DNA from: Geosiphon pyriformis
Lineage: Eukaryota > Glomeromycota > Glomeromycetes > Archaeosporales > Geosiphonaceae
Assembly (NCBI GenBank): GCA_016748015.1
Contig: JAAOMT010000401.1
Span: 1 to 10,259 of the forward strand
Length of the DNA stretch: 10,259 bases
Direction: 5' to 3'
Part shown: positions 1 to 5,731 of the stretch, piece after piece
How positions within the stretch are numbered: the stretch's first letter is position 1
How the letters are laid out: every line of letters begins with the position of its first letter
Made by a program: the position numbers and the translations under genes
Notes under the pieces: generated by a model
Told to the model about the DNA's origin: nothing
Database searches by the model: none
Seen by the model: the letters and a program-made list of their open reading frames with translations, nothing else

Positions 1-9
1 GGGGGGGGG
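1..9 (+). repeat. Nine-G run at the contig start
   Basis: Repeated at 7306-7314. It marks the junction of unit C's tail with unit A, and the contig begins exactly at its first G. Confidence 0.85.
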
Positions 10-258
10 TAAATTCCCAATTAGAGTATTGGACATCCGATGTACACCCGATTGGACCTTCCAGAGCTGGTAGTAGTTGTGTATGTTCAAGTCAATAGGG
101 TCCTGGGGGGCATAGTACCTACTTTTACGTGGTACAATGGCACTCCATAATGGTCCTACTGTCCTTACCATTATACCCGGTAAGCATAGAAAGAATGTTA
201 CTATCCTTTATAGGGTAGATTGGCGGACAGTCTAGGGGGCTCTCCCGACCAGAATTCT

Positions 259-283
259 GATTTTAGAATGGACTTATCCTACT
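259..283 (+). other. 25-base block shared exactly by units A and C
   Basis: Identical to 5159-5183 in unit C, about 10 bases downstream of the CTCCCGAYC box. Unit B has CTCCCGACC at 2733-2741 but then diverges and lacks this block. The key part reads TTAGAATGGACTTATCC. Such identity amid strong divergence suggests direct sequence constraint or recent exchange between A and C. Confidence 0.75.
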
Positions 284-386
284 CTCAGCCTCCCTGGACT
301 GATAAGTAGAGCCATTATGATCTATTCAAGGTTGGTTATAGGGTACAGAGGCCATCTTAATAGCTCCCAACAGCTAGGACGACAAA

Positions 387-401
387 CTCCTTAGTAAGGA
401 G
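387..401 (+). other. Hairpin upstream of the GCTTATTCCTTG box, unit A
   Basis: Stem ctcctt (387-392) with aaggag (396-401), loop agt. At the same place unit C has ccctat/ataggg (5293-5309) and unit B gttag/ctaac (2881-2900): three different stems, each complementary. Confidence 0.6.
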
Positions 402-428
402 CGTCTCCATGAATGTACTGGGTTCTAT

Positions 429-469
429 GCTTATTCCTTGTAGGCAACCATAATGGTTACGAACAAAGG
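429..469 (+). other. GCTTATTCCTTG box and hairpin, unit A
   Basis: The conserved 12-mer at 429-440 occurs in all units. Its cctt (436-439) can pair with aagg (466-469), enclosing an inner hairpin aacca (446-450)/tggtt (454-458). Confidence 0.65.
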
Positions 470-569
470 TTACTGGATTGGTTGGGGGTGGGGAGGTCTG
501 GTTGGAAGAATTATGGGTAACCTCTAGATCTATCTTAGCAAAATACCCAACATTCTATTTACTGCCTGG

Positions 570-586
570 CTAGTGGAATTCACTAG
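570..586 (+). other. Hairpin ctagtg/cactag, unit A
   Basis: Perfect 6 bp stem (570-575 with 581-586) with loop gaatt. Unit C keeps only ctag/ctag (5471-5474 with 5484-5487). Unit B has a ctag pair in the same place plus a perfect 14-base palindrome at 3051-3064. Confidence 0.5.
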
Positions 587-711
587 GTCAGACACCAAAT
601 TCCACAACCCCAAAAGTGGGATTATGGCTATGATATAGCTACAAGGTTCAGTACAAATCGTACCTAAGTACCTTACTAACCATTTGGTACCCGATAGGTA
701 GAGTGCCACAC

Positions 712-736
712 TGCCCTTAAAATCAAATTATGGGCA
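712..736 (+). other. Hairpin after the GGTAGAG motif, unit A
   Basis: Stem tgccc (712-716) with gggca (732-736). It follows the conserved CCGATA-GGTAGAG segment present in all three units. B has ctcctt/aaggag and C has ctgct/agcag at this place. Confidence 0.6.
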
Positions 737-762
737 AGCAGGCTATCACCAAGTACCCTCAG

Positions 763-777
763 GCAGTTTGGTACTGC
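763..777 (+). other. Hairpin gcagt/actgc with TTGGT loop, unit A
   Basis: Stem 763-767 with 773-777. Unit B has ggtgg/ccacc (3234-3238 with 3246-3250) around the same TTGGT. Unit C (5653-5669) keeps it with one G-A mismatch. The stem lies between a conserved CCCTCAG and GGGCAAACG. Confidence 0.65.
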
Positions 778-896
778 AGATGGGGGCAAACGGGGACAGG
801 GGTGGGAGGCTATAGCCACTACCAGCTTTATCTCCCGAATTGGGATGGGAGGCTAGCTAGGGCCCCCATGGGTATGGGGCTATCGGTAGTCAATAA

Positions 897-911
897 CACC
901 AAGGATTGGTG
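897..911 (+). other. Hairpin caccaa-gga-ttggtg, unit A
   Basis: Stem 897-902 with 906-911. Kept as accaa-gag-ttggt in B (3320-3332) and ccaa-gga-ttgg in C (5789-5799). In B an outer helix, taggcaact (3309-3317) with agttg-t-ccta (3334-3343), encloses it. Confidence 0.6.
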
Positions 912-933
912 AGTGCTTAGAGGGCCCGATACG

Positions 934-953
934 AGTAGGAAGTGTTCCCTACT
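934..953 (+). other. Covarying hairpin with AAGTGTTC loop, unit A
   Basis: Stem agtagg (934-939)/cctact (948-953) with loop aagtgttc. Unit B has gtgcgc/gcgcac and unit C tgcgc/gcgca around loop aatggttc. Nearly the whole stem is replaced while the eight-base loop keeps the pattern AANKGTTC or AATGGTTC. This is one of the clearest signs of structural selection here. Confidence 0.75.
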
Positions 954-984
954 TGCAGATCGCCAGAAGCCCCCCTTTTTCCCG

Positions 985-1013
985 CATACACTACTGTATG
1001 TACCACATGAACC
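985..1013 (+). other. Covarying hairpin plus TACCACATGAACC box, unit A
   Basis: Stem cataca (985-990)/tgtatg (995-1000), loop ctac, followed immediately by the conserved 13-mer at 1001-1013. B and C have different stems but the same junction with the box. Confidence 0.75.
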
Positions 1014-1332
1014 CTAAGCCCTATGGAGGACTCAGTGTACCTATGGTAGGGTCAGCGATACCTAAAGGTCATACCCCCATTGGCCAAGGGATCTACCTAC
1101 GTATTAACTACTGCAGTCCATCAAAAGGGACCTAAGGGGTGACAGCCTTTGTTTGTTTATGACTACCCCAGTTCAGGATTAAAGGGGGTTTATGAGGTTG
1201 CTTCCCTAAAGCATGGTCCCATAGTCTCTGTTCCACTGCTCTTAGGATACCCACATTCAATGGGAATGCCTAAGTATAGTTCCTACGTTGGTAGCAGTGT
1301 GCATAGCTATAGACCGGTCTTATGGGTACCTG

Positions 1333-1352
1333 TACCATACGGACGTATGGTA
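1333..1352 (+). other. GGAC-loop hairpin, unit A
   Basis: Perfect 8 bp stem taccatac (1333-1340)/gtatggta (1345-1352) with tetraloop GGAC. It is identical in C (6183-6202). B replaces the stem with tcctgc/gcagga but keeps GGAC in the loop. Confidence 0.7.
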
Positions 1353-1383
1353 GGTCCCCCATCACTGTAGGACTATCTCAAGC

Positions 1384-1399
1384 CTCCCATTATGGGGAG
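1384..1399 (+). other. Hairpin ctccc/gggag, unit A
   Basis: Stem 1384-1388 with 1395-1399. Counterparts: cttcccc/ggggagg in B (3851-3867, one T-G wobble) and cctc/gagg in C (6235-6249). The arms differ in length and composition among units. Confidence 0.55.
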
Positions 1400-1453
1400 A
1401 GCAGATTGGTATGTTTATACCGAGATAGTAAACACTGCCATTGATGGGAAGTA

Positions 1454-1484
1454 TTACAGTAGGTGGATAGCCTACCAGCCTGTC
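1454..1484 (+). other. Core hairpin, unit A (31 bases invariant in all units)
   Basis: The 31 bases are the same in A, B and C. Inner stem gtaggt (1459-1464)/gcctac (1470-1475), including a T1464-G1470 wobble, with loop GGATA; outer aca (1456-1458)/tgt (1481-1483). The identity with C extends over 1446-1486. AGTAGGT (1458-1464) is also perfectly complementary to ACCTACT at 1780-1786. Confidence 0.8.
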
Positions 1485-1545
1485 TATCTCCCCAGGTACG
1501 CCTAAACATCCATTTCTGGACGAATAGAGTACTTGGTAAGATTCT

Positions 1546-1574
1546 AACCGCTCACCCATAAGGATGGAACGGTT
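1546..1574 (+). other. Hairpin between core and CTTAGGGGCT, unit A
   Basis: aaccg (1546-1550) pairs with cggtt (1570-1574). gctca (1550-1554) with tgagc (1574-1578) is a competing pairing. Units B and C hold different, stronger hairpins in this interval. Confidence 0.5.
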
Positions 1575-1622
1575 GAGCAGAGGTCCATAGGTGTAATACC
1601 CTATTGGCCTTTGCTTCATAGG

Positions 1623-1641
1623 ACAGGGGACATGTGTTACC
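1623..1641 (+). other. ACAGGGGAC-N3-TGTTACC box, unit A
   Basis: A 19-base box with only its three central bases variable (ATG here). The same box is at 4038-4056 (TTG) and 6434-6452 (TCA). No role can be read from it. Confidence 0.7.
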
Positions 1642-1661
1642 TGTGGGATAGGATACCCTTC

Positions 1662-1687
1662 GATGTCTTCCAGACATCTTAGGGGCT
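1662..1687 (+). other. Covarying hairpin plus CTTAGGGGCT box, unit A
   Basis: Stem gatgtc (1662-1667)/gacatc (1673-1678), loop ttcca; the box begins at 1678. B has cagtt/aactg and C has gaca/tgtc in front of the same box. Confidence 0.7.
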
Positions 1688-1721
1688 GGAACGGAGACTG
1701 ATACCGGGGACGCAAAGCCTG

Positions 1722-1739
1722 GGTGGTGGGGGGACCACC
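1722..1739 (+). other. Hairpin ggtggt/accacc with an all-G loop, unit A
   Basis: Stem 1722-1727 with 1734-1739 around a loop of six G. Unit C has aagta/tactt (6534-6546) in the same interval; B has only a short agag/ctct stem (4143-4156). Confidence 0.55.
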
Positions 1740-1776
1740 GCAGACTCTGAATCCTGCGGGATCCTCCCCATCACAG

Positions 1777-1835
1777 ACTACCTACTTAGATCACTATTGT
1801 TTCTCTCTAGGCCAAGGGAGTATGGTGGCTTAAGT
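1777..1835 (+). other. ACTACCTACT to TGGCTTAAGT segment, unit A
   Basis: Box ACTACCTACT at 1777-1786 and box TGGCTTAAGT at 1826-1835, starts 49 bases apart, with a GGCC and a GGGAGT motif between. The spacing is nearly the same in B (49) and C (50), the tightest in the unit. ACCTACT is complementary to the core hairpin's 5' arm. Confidence 0.7.
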
Positions 1836-1879
1836 CTATCCTCTTATTGAACAGGGAATCCCTAAAGTGTAGAACTCTA

Positions 1880-1896
1880 ATGGTAAGGTTTACCAT
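1880..1896 (+). other. Hairpin atggtaa/ttaccat, unit A
   Basis: Perfect 7 bp stem (1880-1886 with 1890-1896), loop ggt. Same position as 4299-4315 and 6693-6709. Confidence 0.7.
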
Positions 1897-2514
1897 ATCA
1901 CAGGGTTAGTAGACCAGTAGGTATTAGACATCTCTCCTTCCAAAGGAGGAAGGGATATCTTGTAAGGGGTCAGTAGTGCTAACAGCCTACATGACTATAC
2001 CAATCAATGGTTAGAAGTATGGCACTAGTACCAGTACACCCAATGTGTACCAATCCGTGACATATCCTCCCTTACCATTCAATGGGGTGGAGCGGATGGG
2101 AGGACTGTGTCCTTTATAAACAAGGATTTGCTAGAAACCCTAGCTATGGAGCCAAGGAACTCAACCAACCCCCGTTTAGAGGTCCACCCATAGGGGAGCG
2201 GAGACCTTAGGGATCCCTCCTCCAACCACACTTCCCTTACATTTCTACCCTACTTAATTAACTACTGAGTCCAATAGGAAGGGTTCCTACCCAATCAACT
2301 GTTGGGTCATCTGAGTACTAAAGCAATGATGTAGGCTATTATATTCCTAACAATCAAAGCTGAGTGGGCTACACATACAGTCGGTAATGGATAGTCCAGT
2401 TGATGCCCTACGGCTTATACTAACCTACTCTTAGGCGTATCCCGTACGGATCTACTGGTTATCTTCCCCAATTCCGAATTTGGGCATGTAGAGTACATGA
2501 ATCAGATACCAAAT
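1897..2514 (+). other. Variable tail of unit A
   Basis: Poorly alignable to B and C, but still rich in hairpins: ctcctt/aaggag (1934-1948), gtacac/gtgtac (2034-2050), tcctccc/gggagga (2065-2104) enclosing ccat/atgg, aggtc/gacct (2180-2207), acccaa/ttgggt (2289-2307) and cccaa/ttggg (2467-2484). No gene seen. Confidence 0.5.
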
Positions 2515-2880
2515 AGTTGTGTTGGATGGACTCAATTCCTGGATAATCACGATTGTGATTAGAGTTGGATCTACCTAGGGAGTTCAATAGAGTTAGATGT
2601 TCAAGTCGAATAGGGTCCTGGGTACGGGATCGTGGGGATCTGTACGGAATCCAGAAGGGTCATACCGTACTAATAATCAGATTGGTATGGAAAGAATGGT
2701 ATTGGTTGGGCTATGTACTTCCAGCAAGGATTCTCCCGACCATAGTACTTGAGTCACGTATGGACACCGATGTATTGATAACCCTTTACCAACAATCATG
2801 CCCACATATGACTATTTAAAGGTTGGCATCGGGACGTAGGCCCCCCACGGCATTGTGCGTCAAGCACTCTGGACCGATGG

Positions 2881-2900
2881 GTTAGGATAGCCGATCTAAC
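2881..2900 (+). other. Hairpin upstream of the GCTTATTCCTTG box, unit B
   Basis: Stem gttag (2881-2885) with ctaac (2896-2900), extended by a G-T wobble (2886 with 2895). Counterpart of 387-401 and 5293-5309. Confidence 0.5.
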
Positions 2901-2905
2901 TCAAA

Positions 2906-2943
2906 GCTTATTCCTTGGTATAAACAGTGTGGTTCTAACGAAG
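2906..2943 (+). other. GCTTATTCCTTG box, unit B
   Basis: The 12-mer at 2906-2917 matches A and C exactly. The downstream hairpin is weaker here: aac (2923-2925) with gtt (2932-2934). The nine-G run at 2947-2955 follows at once. Confidence 0.6.
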
Positions 2944-2946
2944 GTA

Positions 2947-2955
2947 GGGGGGGGG
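2947..2955 (+). repeat. Nine-G run, unit B
   Basis: The right contig end (10252-10259) falls within the second pass of this run. CCCCCC at 2841-2846 is the nearest possible pairing partner. Confidence 0.85.
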
Positions 2956-3085
2956 CTTTGGTACCTTGGTACGTCTGGTCTGAGAGTACTTTGGATAGCC
3001 CTGGTTGGATCCTACATAGTACCCCATTCTATCTCCTTATTGCTAGTAACGTCATCTAGATGACCTATATCCCTTATCTCCATAC

Positions 3086-3100
3086 CCCCTTATTTAGGGG
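3086..3100 (+). other. Hairpin cccct/agggg, unit B
   Basis: Stem cccct (3086-3090) with agggg (3096-3100), loop tattt. The unit C counterpart is cccaca/tgtggg (5509-5525) with loop ttatt: different pairs, similar loop. Confidence 0.6.
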
Positions 3101-3193
3101 ATTTGGGATAGGATTCTAGCTACCAATAAAGGACTTAAATCGGACATCAATTCCTGTCTAACCAACAGGGATCCGATATGGTAGAGTGTAAAG

Positions 3194-3209
3194 CTCCTTG
3201 AGAAAGGAG
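3194..3209 (+). other. Hairpin after the GGTAGAG motif, unit B
   Basis: Perfect 6 bp stem ctcctt (3194-3199)/aaggag (3204-3209) closed by GAGA, which fits the GNRA tetraloop pattern in + sense RNA. Compared with C, a central pair changes from C-G to G-C (ctcct against ctgct). Confidence 0.7.
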
Positions 3210-3233
3210 AAGACTATCGCCCGCATCCCCTCA

Positions 3234-3250
3234 GGTGGATTGGTACCACC
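3234..3250 (+). other. Hairpin ggtgg/ccacc with TTGGT loop, unit B
   Basis: Stem 3234-3238 with 3246-3250. The loop contains the TTGGT seen in A and C, and conserved GTGGGCAAACG follows. Four or five pairs differ from unit A with pairing kept. Confidence 0.65.
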
Positions 3251-3356
3251 GAGTGGGCAAACGGGGTGAAGGGTGGGAGGCTAGGGCCACTATCAGGCCC
3301 ATACCTGGTAGGCAACTACACCAAGAGTTGGTAAGTTGTCCTAGAGCATATGGATG

Positions 3357-3376
3357 GTGCGCAATGGTTCGCGCAC
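3357..3376 (+). other. Covarying hairpin with AATGGTTC loop, unit B
   Basis: Perfect 6 bp stem gtgcgc (3357-3362)/gcgcac (3371-3376), loop aatggttc (3363-3370). Counterpart of 934-953 and 5825-5842. Confidence 0.75.
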
Positions 3377-3408
3377 TACAGCCATGCTCCAAGCCCCCCT
3401 CCACACCG

Positions 3409-3441
3409 CAGATCCCTACTGGGATCTGTACCATATGAACC
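3409..3441 (+). other. Covarying hairpin plus TACCATATGAACC box, unit B
   Basis: Perfect 8 bp stem cagatccc (3409-3416)/gggatctg (3421-3428), loop tact, then the box at 3429-3441. Confidence 0.75.
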
Positions 3442-3762
3442 CCTAAACCGGAGTAACTTTATGTGTACTCTAGGTAGGTAAGCGGTACCGATGTCTGTCT
3501 CCACCATAGGCCAAGAGATCCAGCACCTGGTAACCATCTATGGATCCATTTGTGGACCTAAGGTGGTAATGATTAGAAGTGGTAGGTGTAAATTCCTACC
3601 AACCCCCCTAATTGAACCAGGGAGACTGTATTAGAGCCTATGGTCCCTTAGCTTATCATCCCACTGCACTTAGGTTACCCACACTCAATGGGGACCACCT
3701 GAGATTGGTTACTTTAGTAACTGGTAGTGAAATAAGCTTCTCACAGGTCTTACAAGTCCCTG

Positions 3763-3782
3763 TCCTGCACGGACAAGCAGGA
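3763..3782 (+). other. GGAC-loop hairpin, unit B
   Basis: Stem tcctgc (3763-3768)/gcagga (3777-3782). The loop acggacaa contains the GGAC found in the A and C loops. Confidence 0.7.
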
Positions 3783-3811
3783 GGTCCTTCACTACTGTGG
3801 ATCTTTCATCT

Positions 3812-3821
3812 GGGGGGGGGG
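3812..3821 (+). repeat. Ten-G run, unit B
   Basis: Part of an insertion absent from A and C. It can pair with CCCCC at 3831-3835 across the segment ttttgtact. Confidence 0.8.
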
Positions 3822-3850
3822 TTTTGTACTCCCCCATATGACACCCTTCA

Positions 3851-3867
3851 CTTCCCCATCGGGGAGG
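3851..3867 (+). other. Hairpin cttcccc/ggggagg, unit B
   Basis: Seven pairs including a wobble between T3852 and G3866, loop atc. It lies just downstream of the B-specific ten-G insertion. Confidence 0.6.
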
Positions 3868-3905
3868 TAAAGAGGATCCGACAATACCTATTCTCATAGG
3901 ATGTC

Positions 3906-3936
3906 TTACAGTAGGTGGATAGCCTACCAGCCTGTC
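3906..3936 (+). other. Core hairpin, unit B
   Basis: Same 31 bases: gtaggt (3911-3916), loop GGATA, gcctac (3922-3927). AGTAGGT (3910-3916) is complementary to 4197-4203. An upstream hairpin cctat-tctc-atagg (3887-3900) precedes it. Confidence 0.8.
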
Positions 3937-3969
3937 CTACTAATCGACTCTCCCCGAGTATAGTTAGAT

Positions 3970-4027
3970 ACCTTATTACCCGATTCTTTGGGATAATAGG
4001 TTGGAGTATCCCCCCTTTATGGGGGGA
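3970..4027 (+). other. Two hairpins between core and CTTAGGGGCT, unit B
   Basis: First: acct-t-atta-ccc (3970-3981) with ggg-a-taat-aggt (3990-4001), eleven pairs with one bulge on each side. Second: tcccccc (4009-4015) with gggggga (4021-4027), loop tttat. Confidence 0.65.
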
Positions 4028-4037
4028 CGCTTGAGGT

Positions 4038-4056
4038 ACAGGGGACTTGTGTTACC
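4038..4056 (+). other. ACAGGGGAC-N3-TGTTACC box, unit B
   Basis: Unit B copy with centre TTG. Confidence 0.7.
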
Positions 4057-4077
4057 GGTTGAACTAAGATACTTCGA

Positions 4078-4101
4078 CAGTTTCAAACTGCCTTAGGGGC
4101 T
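4078..4101 (+). other. Covarying hairpin plus CTTAGGGGCT box, unit B
   Basis: Stem cagtt (4078-4082)/aactg (4086-4090), loop tca; the box is at 4092-4101. Confidence 0.7.
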
Positions 4102-4193
4102 GTAACTGGGATCGTGACCTCTTTTCGAACGCAAAGTAAAGTAGAGATGCACCTCTCCAGGACCTTACTCAGATAGAGGACCGAGAGCTACAT

Positions 4194-4252
4194 ACTACCT
4201 ACTAAGTCACTGTTGTTTTACCATGGCCAAAGGGAGTGTGGTTGGCTTAAGT
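4194..4252 (+). other. ACTACCTACT to TGGCTTAAGT segment, unit B
   Basis: Boxes at 4194-4203 and 4243-4252. The middle carries the GGCC and GGGAGTGTGG motifs shared with C. Confidence 0.7.
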
Positions 4253-4298
4253 CCTATACCTGTTGTCCATCCCCCCAATACCATAGGATAGGGTCAGA

Positions 4299-4315
4299 AC
4301 GGCTATGTTAGCCGT
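4299..4315 (+). other. Hairpin acggct/agccgt, unit B
   Basis: Stem 4299-4304 with 4310-4315, loop atgtt. Unit C has the same hairpin with exactly one pair changed, C-G to T-A (atggct/agccat). This is a textbook compensatory change. Confidence 0.8.
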
Positions 4316-4480
4316 GTACAGTGCAAAGTAGTAAGAGTATTCATCCGACGCCTCCATGCCCTCCCGTATGGGGAAGACAGGATCTTGGAGTCAATTGAGG
4401 ATTTTACCCCAATCCTTGTTGGCTATCTTAGGAGTAGTAAGGATCATGGGTTTAGCACTAGCACACCCCTATGAGTGTAA

Positions 4481-4524
4481 AGCTGTTCATCCCCTTCCAC
4501 CCCACTCAATGTGGAGGGGCAGCT
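4481..4524 (+). other. Long two-part helix, unit B
   Basis: Outer agctg (4481-4485)/cagct (4520-4524); inner cccc-t-tccac (4491-4500)/gtggagggg (4511-4519) with one bulged T. The loop ends in CTCAAT, similar to TTCAAT in A. Unit C keeps the outer five pairs exactly and changes the inner ones. Confidence 0.7.
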
Positions 4525-4872
4525 GAGTAGTACTCAATTGGTCTACGGACAACTGGACCCTTACGGGTTACCAGTGCAAGGTCCCCGCGGGGTTTTGGGG
4601 ACCATCGTGTGGTAATAGCAGAGGATATCTTACTCCCTATTATGCCATGTCTTACTATCCAAGATGCCTGGTTACCTAATGGATGGTACTCCTACCAAGG
4701 TTATTATAGTTGGTGGTTTGTTATTACGTATCTTATCCCGGTACCTACTCTTACTTATTAGGTAATGGTGATACAGCACATGAACCCTGGAGAAACACCA
4801 GTCATATCAGCTTGCTTCATAGCCCCCTTTTAAAGGAGGGACTAGAATATTTGGACGGAACGTGTAATCATT

Positions 4873-4880
4873 CCCCCCCC
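4873..4880 (+). repeat. Eight-C run, unit B tail
   Basis: Can pair with GGGGG at 4908-4912, enclosing the agac/gtct hairpin (4887-4899). Confidence 0.7.
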
Positions 4881-5158
4881 TGAGATAGACGAGTAGTCTG
4901 CTAATATGGGGGTTTGTATGTGATGCAGGCATTGTAATGGTAACCGATTGGCATTTGACTGTACTCTGATTGGACCTTACATGGTTGGAGGACGGTTAGG
5001 ATGTTCAAGTCGAATAGGGCCCGACGGCTTTACCTTAACGGTTATGGCACGTCAGATTGGTCCTACTGTTCTCTGCAATCCCCTTGTAGAGTCAGGAAGA
5101 ATGGTTGGTTTAATTGGGGCACATGTACTACTAATGGGTCCTCCCGATCATAACTTTG

Positions 5159-5183
5159 GATTTTAGAATGGACTTATCCTACT
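5159..5183 (+). other. 25-base block shared exactly by units C and A
   Basis: Unit C partner of 259-283. It follows the CTCCCGATC box at 5141-5149 and has no evident equivalent in unit B. Confidence 0.75.
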
Positions 5184-5292
5184 ATTGTAACAGTTTACTA
5201 ACTAGTAGAGCCATTGGATCTATTAAAGGTTTGTGGTGGAGATTCCAGTTGCGAACCCATAGTCTTAATACTCCTCCATAGGAAAGGGAGAG

Positions 5293-5309
5293 CCCTATGA
5301 GTAATAGGG
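5293..5309 (+). other. Hairpin upstream of the GCTTATTCCTTG box, unit C
   Basis: Stem ccctat (5293-5298) with ataggg (5304-5309), loop gagta. The bases differ from units A and B but the pairing is kept. Confidence 0.6.
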
Positions 5310-5335
5310 TCCCTTGGTTCGAGACGGTTACCCAT

Positions 5336-5374
5336 GCTTATTCCTTGGAGGCACCTAATGGTTACGAACGAAGG
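5336..5374 (+). other. GCTTATTCCTTG box and hairpin, unit C
   Basis: The 12-mer is at 5336-5347. cctt (5343-5346) pairs with aagg (5371-5374) around an inner acc/ggt stem (5353-5362). The architecture matches 429-469. Confidence 0.65.
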
Positions 5375-5508
5375 GGCTCTGAGCTCCAGTAGTGGGGAGG
5401 TTTGGTTTTAGATAGTTATGAGTAACCTCATTAGTACCTACATGGTGTCCAGCAATTCTATCCCAGCCTGCTAGGATAATCAACTAGGTCATACTTCATT
5501 TTCCACTA

Positions 5509-5525
5509 CCCACATTATTTGTGGG
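5509..5525 (+). other. Hairpin cccaca/tgtggg, unit C
   Basis: Stem 5509-5514 with 5520-5525, loop ttatt. Counterpart of 3086-3100. In unit A the corresponding sequence (602-620) can form only a weaker ccac/gtgg or ccc/ggg stem. Confidence 0.6.
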
Positions 5526-5614
5526 ATGTGAATAGGATCTAGCTACCAGGTATGGATCAAATCGGACCTCAGTACTTTGCTAACCACTGTACTCCGATAC
5601 GGTAGAGCGTAAAG

Positions 5615-5628
5615 CTGCTTGTAAGCAG
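5615..5628 (+). other. Hairpin after the GGTAGAG motif, unit C
   Basis: Stem ctgct (5615-5619)/agcag (5624-5628), loop tgta. Flanks are near-identical to unit B, so the G-C for C-G exchange inside the stem is a clean compensatory change. Confidence 0.7.
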
Positions 5629-5731
5629 AATACTGTCACCAACGCACCCTCAGGGGGTTTGGTACCACCGAGTGGGCAAACGTAGATTTAGGGGGAGGCT
5701 AGGGCCACTACATCTCACTACCCCATGGGGA

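Larger units (their letters stand above)
1..2514 (+). ncRNA. Unit A of a three-copy giant structured noncoding RNA (family unknown)
   Basis: This is the longest unit (period 2514). I do not recognise the family. Conserved boxes in order are GTTCAAGTC (85), CTCCCGACC (242), GCTTATTCCTTG (429), TACCACATGAACC (1001), the core hairpin (1454-1484), ACAGGGGAC...TGTTACC (1623), CTTAGGGGCT (1678), ACTACCTACT (1777) and TGGCTTAAGT (1826). Between them are hairpins whose paired bases differ from units B and C while the position is kept. Open frames are at most 117 codons, lie on both strands and do not match frames in the other units, so I call no protein. The unit edges are arbitrary because the molecule appears circular; the + sense is inferred from wobble pairs. 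It could also act as single-stranded DNA. Confidence 0.72.
1..2954. repeat. Left copy of exact 2,954-base terminal direct repeat
   Basis: This segment recurs at 7306-10259 with a constant offset of 7305, and I saw no difference between the copies. Three noncoding units of lower mutual similarity lie within one 7305 period, so an exact 2.95 kb repeat is not part of that internal divergence. It is best explained by a circular molecule (or perfect tandem array) being read through more than once. The left end is the start of a nine-G run. Confidence 0.95.
2515..4918 (+). ncRNA. Unit B of the three-copy giant structured noncoding RNA
   Basis: Period 2404. Boxes: GTTCAAGTC (2599), CTCCCGACC (2733), GCTTATTCCTTG (2906), TACCATATGAACC (3429), core hairpin (3906-3936), ACAGGGGAC...TGTTACC (4038), CTTAGGGGCT (4092), ACTACCTACT (4194) and TGGCTTAAGT (4243). 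Strong hairpins include 2545-2560, 3194-3209 (closed by a GAGA loop), 3357-3376, 3409-3428 (8 bp), 4010-4026, 4299-4315 and 4481-4524. It has its own insertions, such as the ten-G run at 3812-3821 opposite CCCCC at 3831-3835. Relative to A and C it lacks part of the segment between the CCACTA and GGTAG motifs near 3297-3312. No supported protein-coding gene. Confidence 0.72.
4316..4918 (+). other. Variable tail of unit B
   Basis: Hairpins: acac/gtgt (4463-4478), the long helix 4481-4524, actgg-accc/gggt-ccagt (4552-4575), ggtcccc/ggggacc (4580-4603) and agac/gtct (4887-4899) lying inside CCCCCCCC (4873-4880) opposite GGGGG (4908-4912). ATACAGCACA at 4771-4780 recurs in C at 7149-7158. No gene seen. 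Confidence 0.5.

Noticed and set aside
1362-1715. 117-codon open frame on the - strand (and its repeat at 8667-9020)
   Set aside because: It runs through the invariant core hairpin and several covarying stems, no matching frame exists at the same place in B or C, and the translation shows no domain I recognise.
3051-3064. Perfect 14-base palindrome as an operator
   Set aside because: It lies where A and C also have ctag-based hairpins, so it is better explained as an RNA stem. No promoter-like sequence is near.
5590-5628. tRNA-like GGTAGAGC motif followed by a 5 bp hairpin, resembling D-arm and anticodon arm
   Set aside because: There is no acceptor stem, no T-arm at the right distance, and A and B lack the pairing that would form a D-stem. 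GTTCAAGTC, which resembles a T-loop, is about 600 bases away and has no flanking stem.
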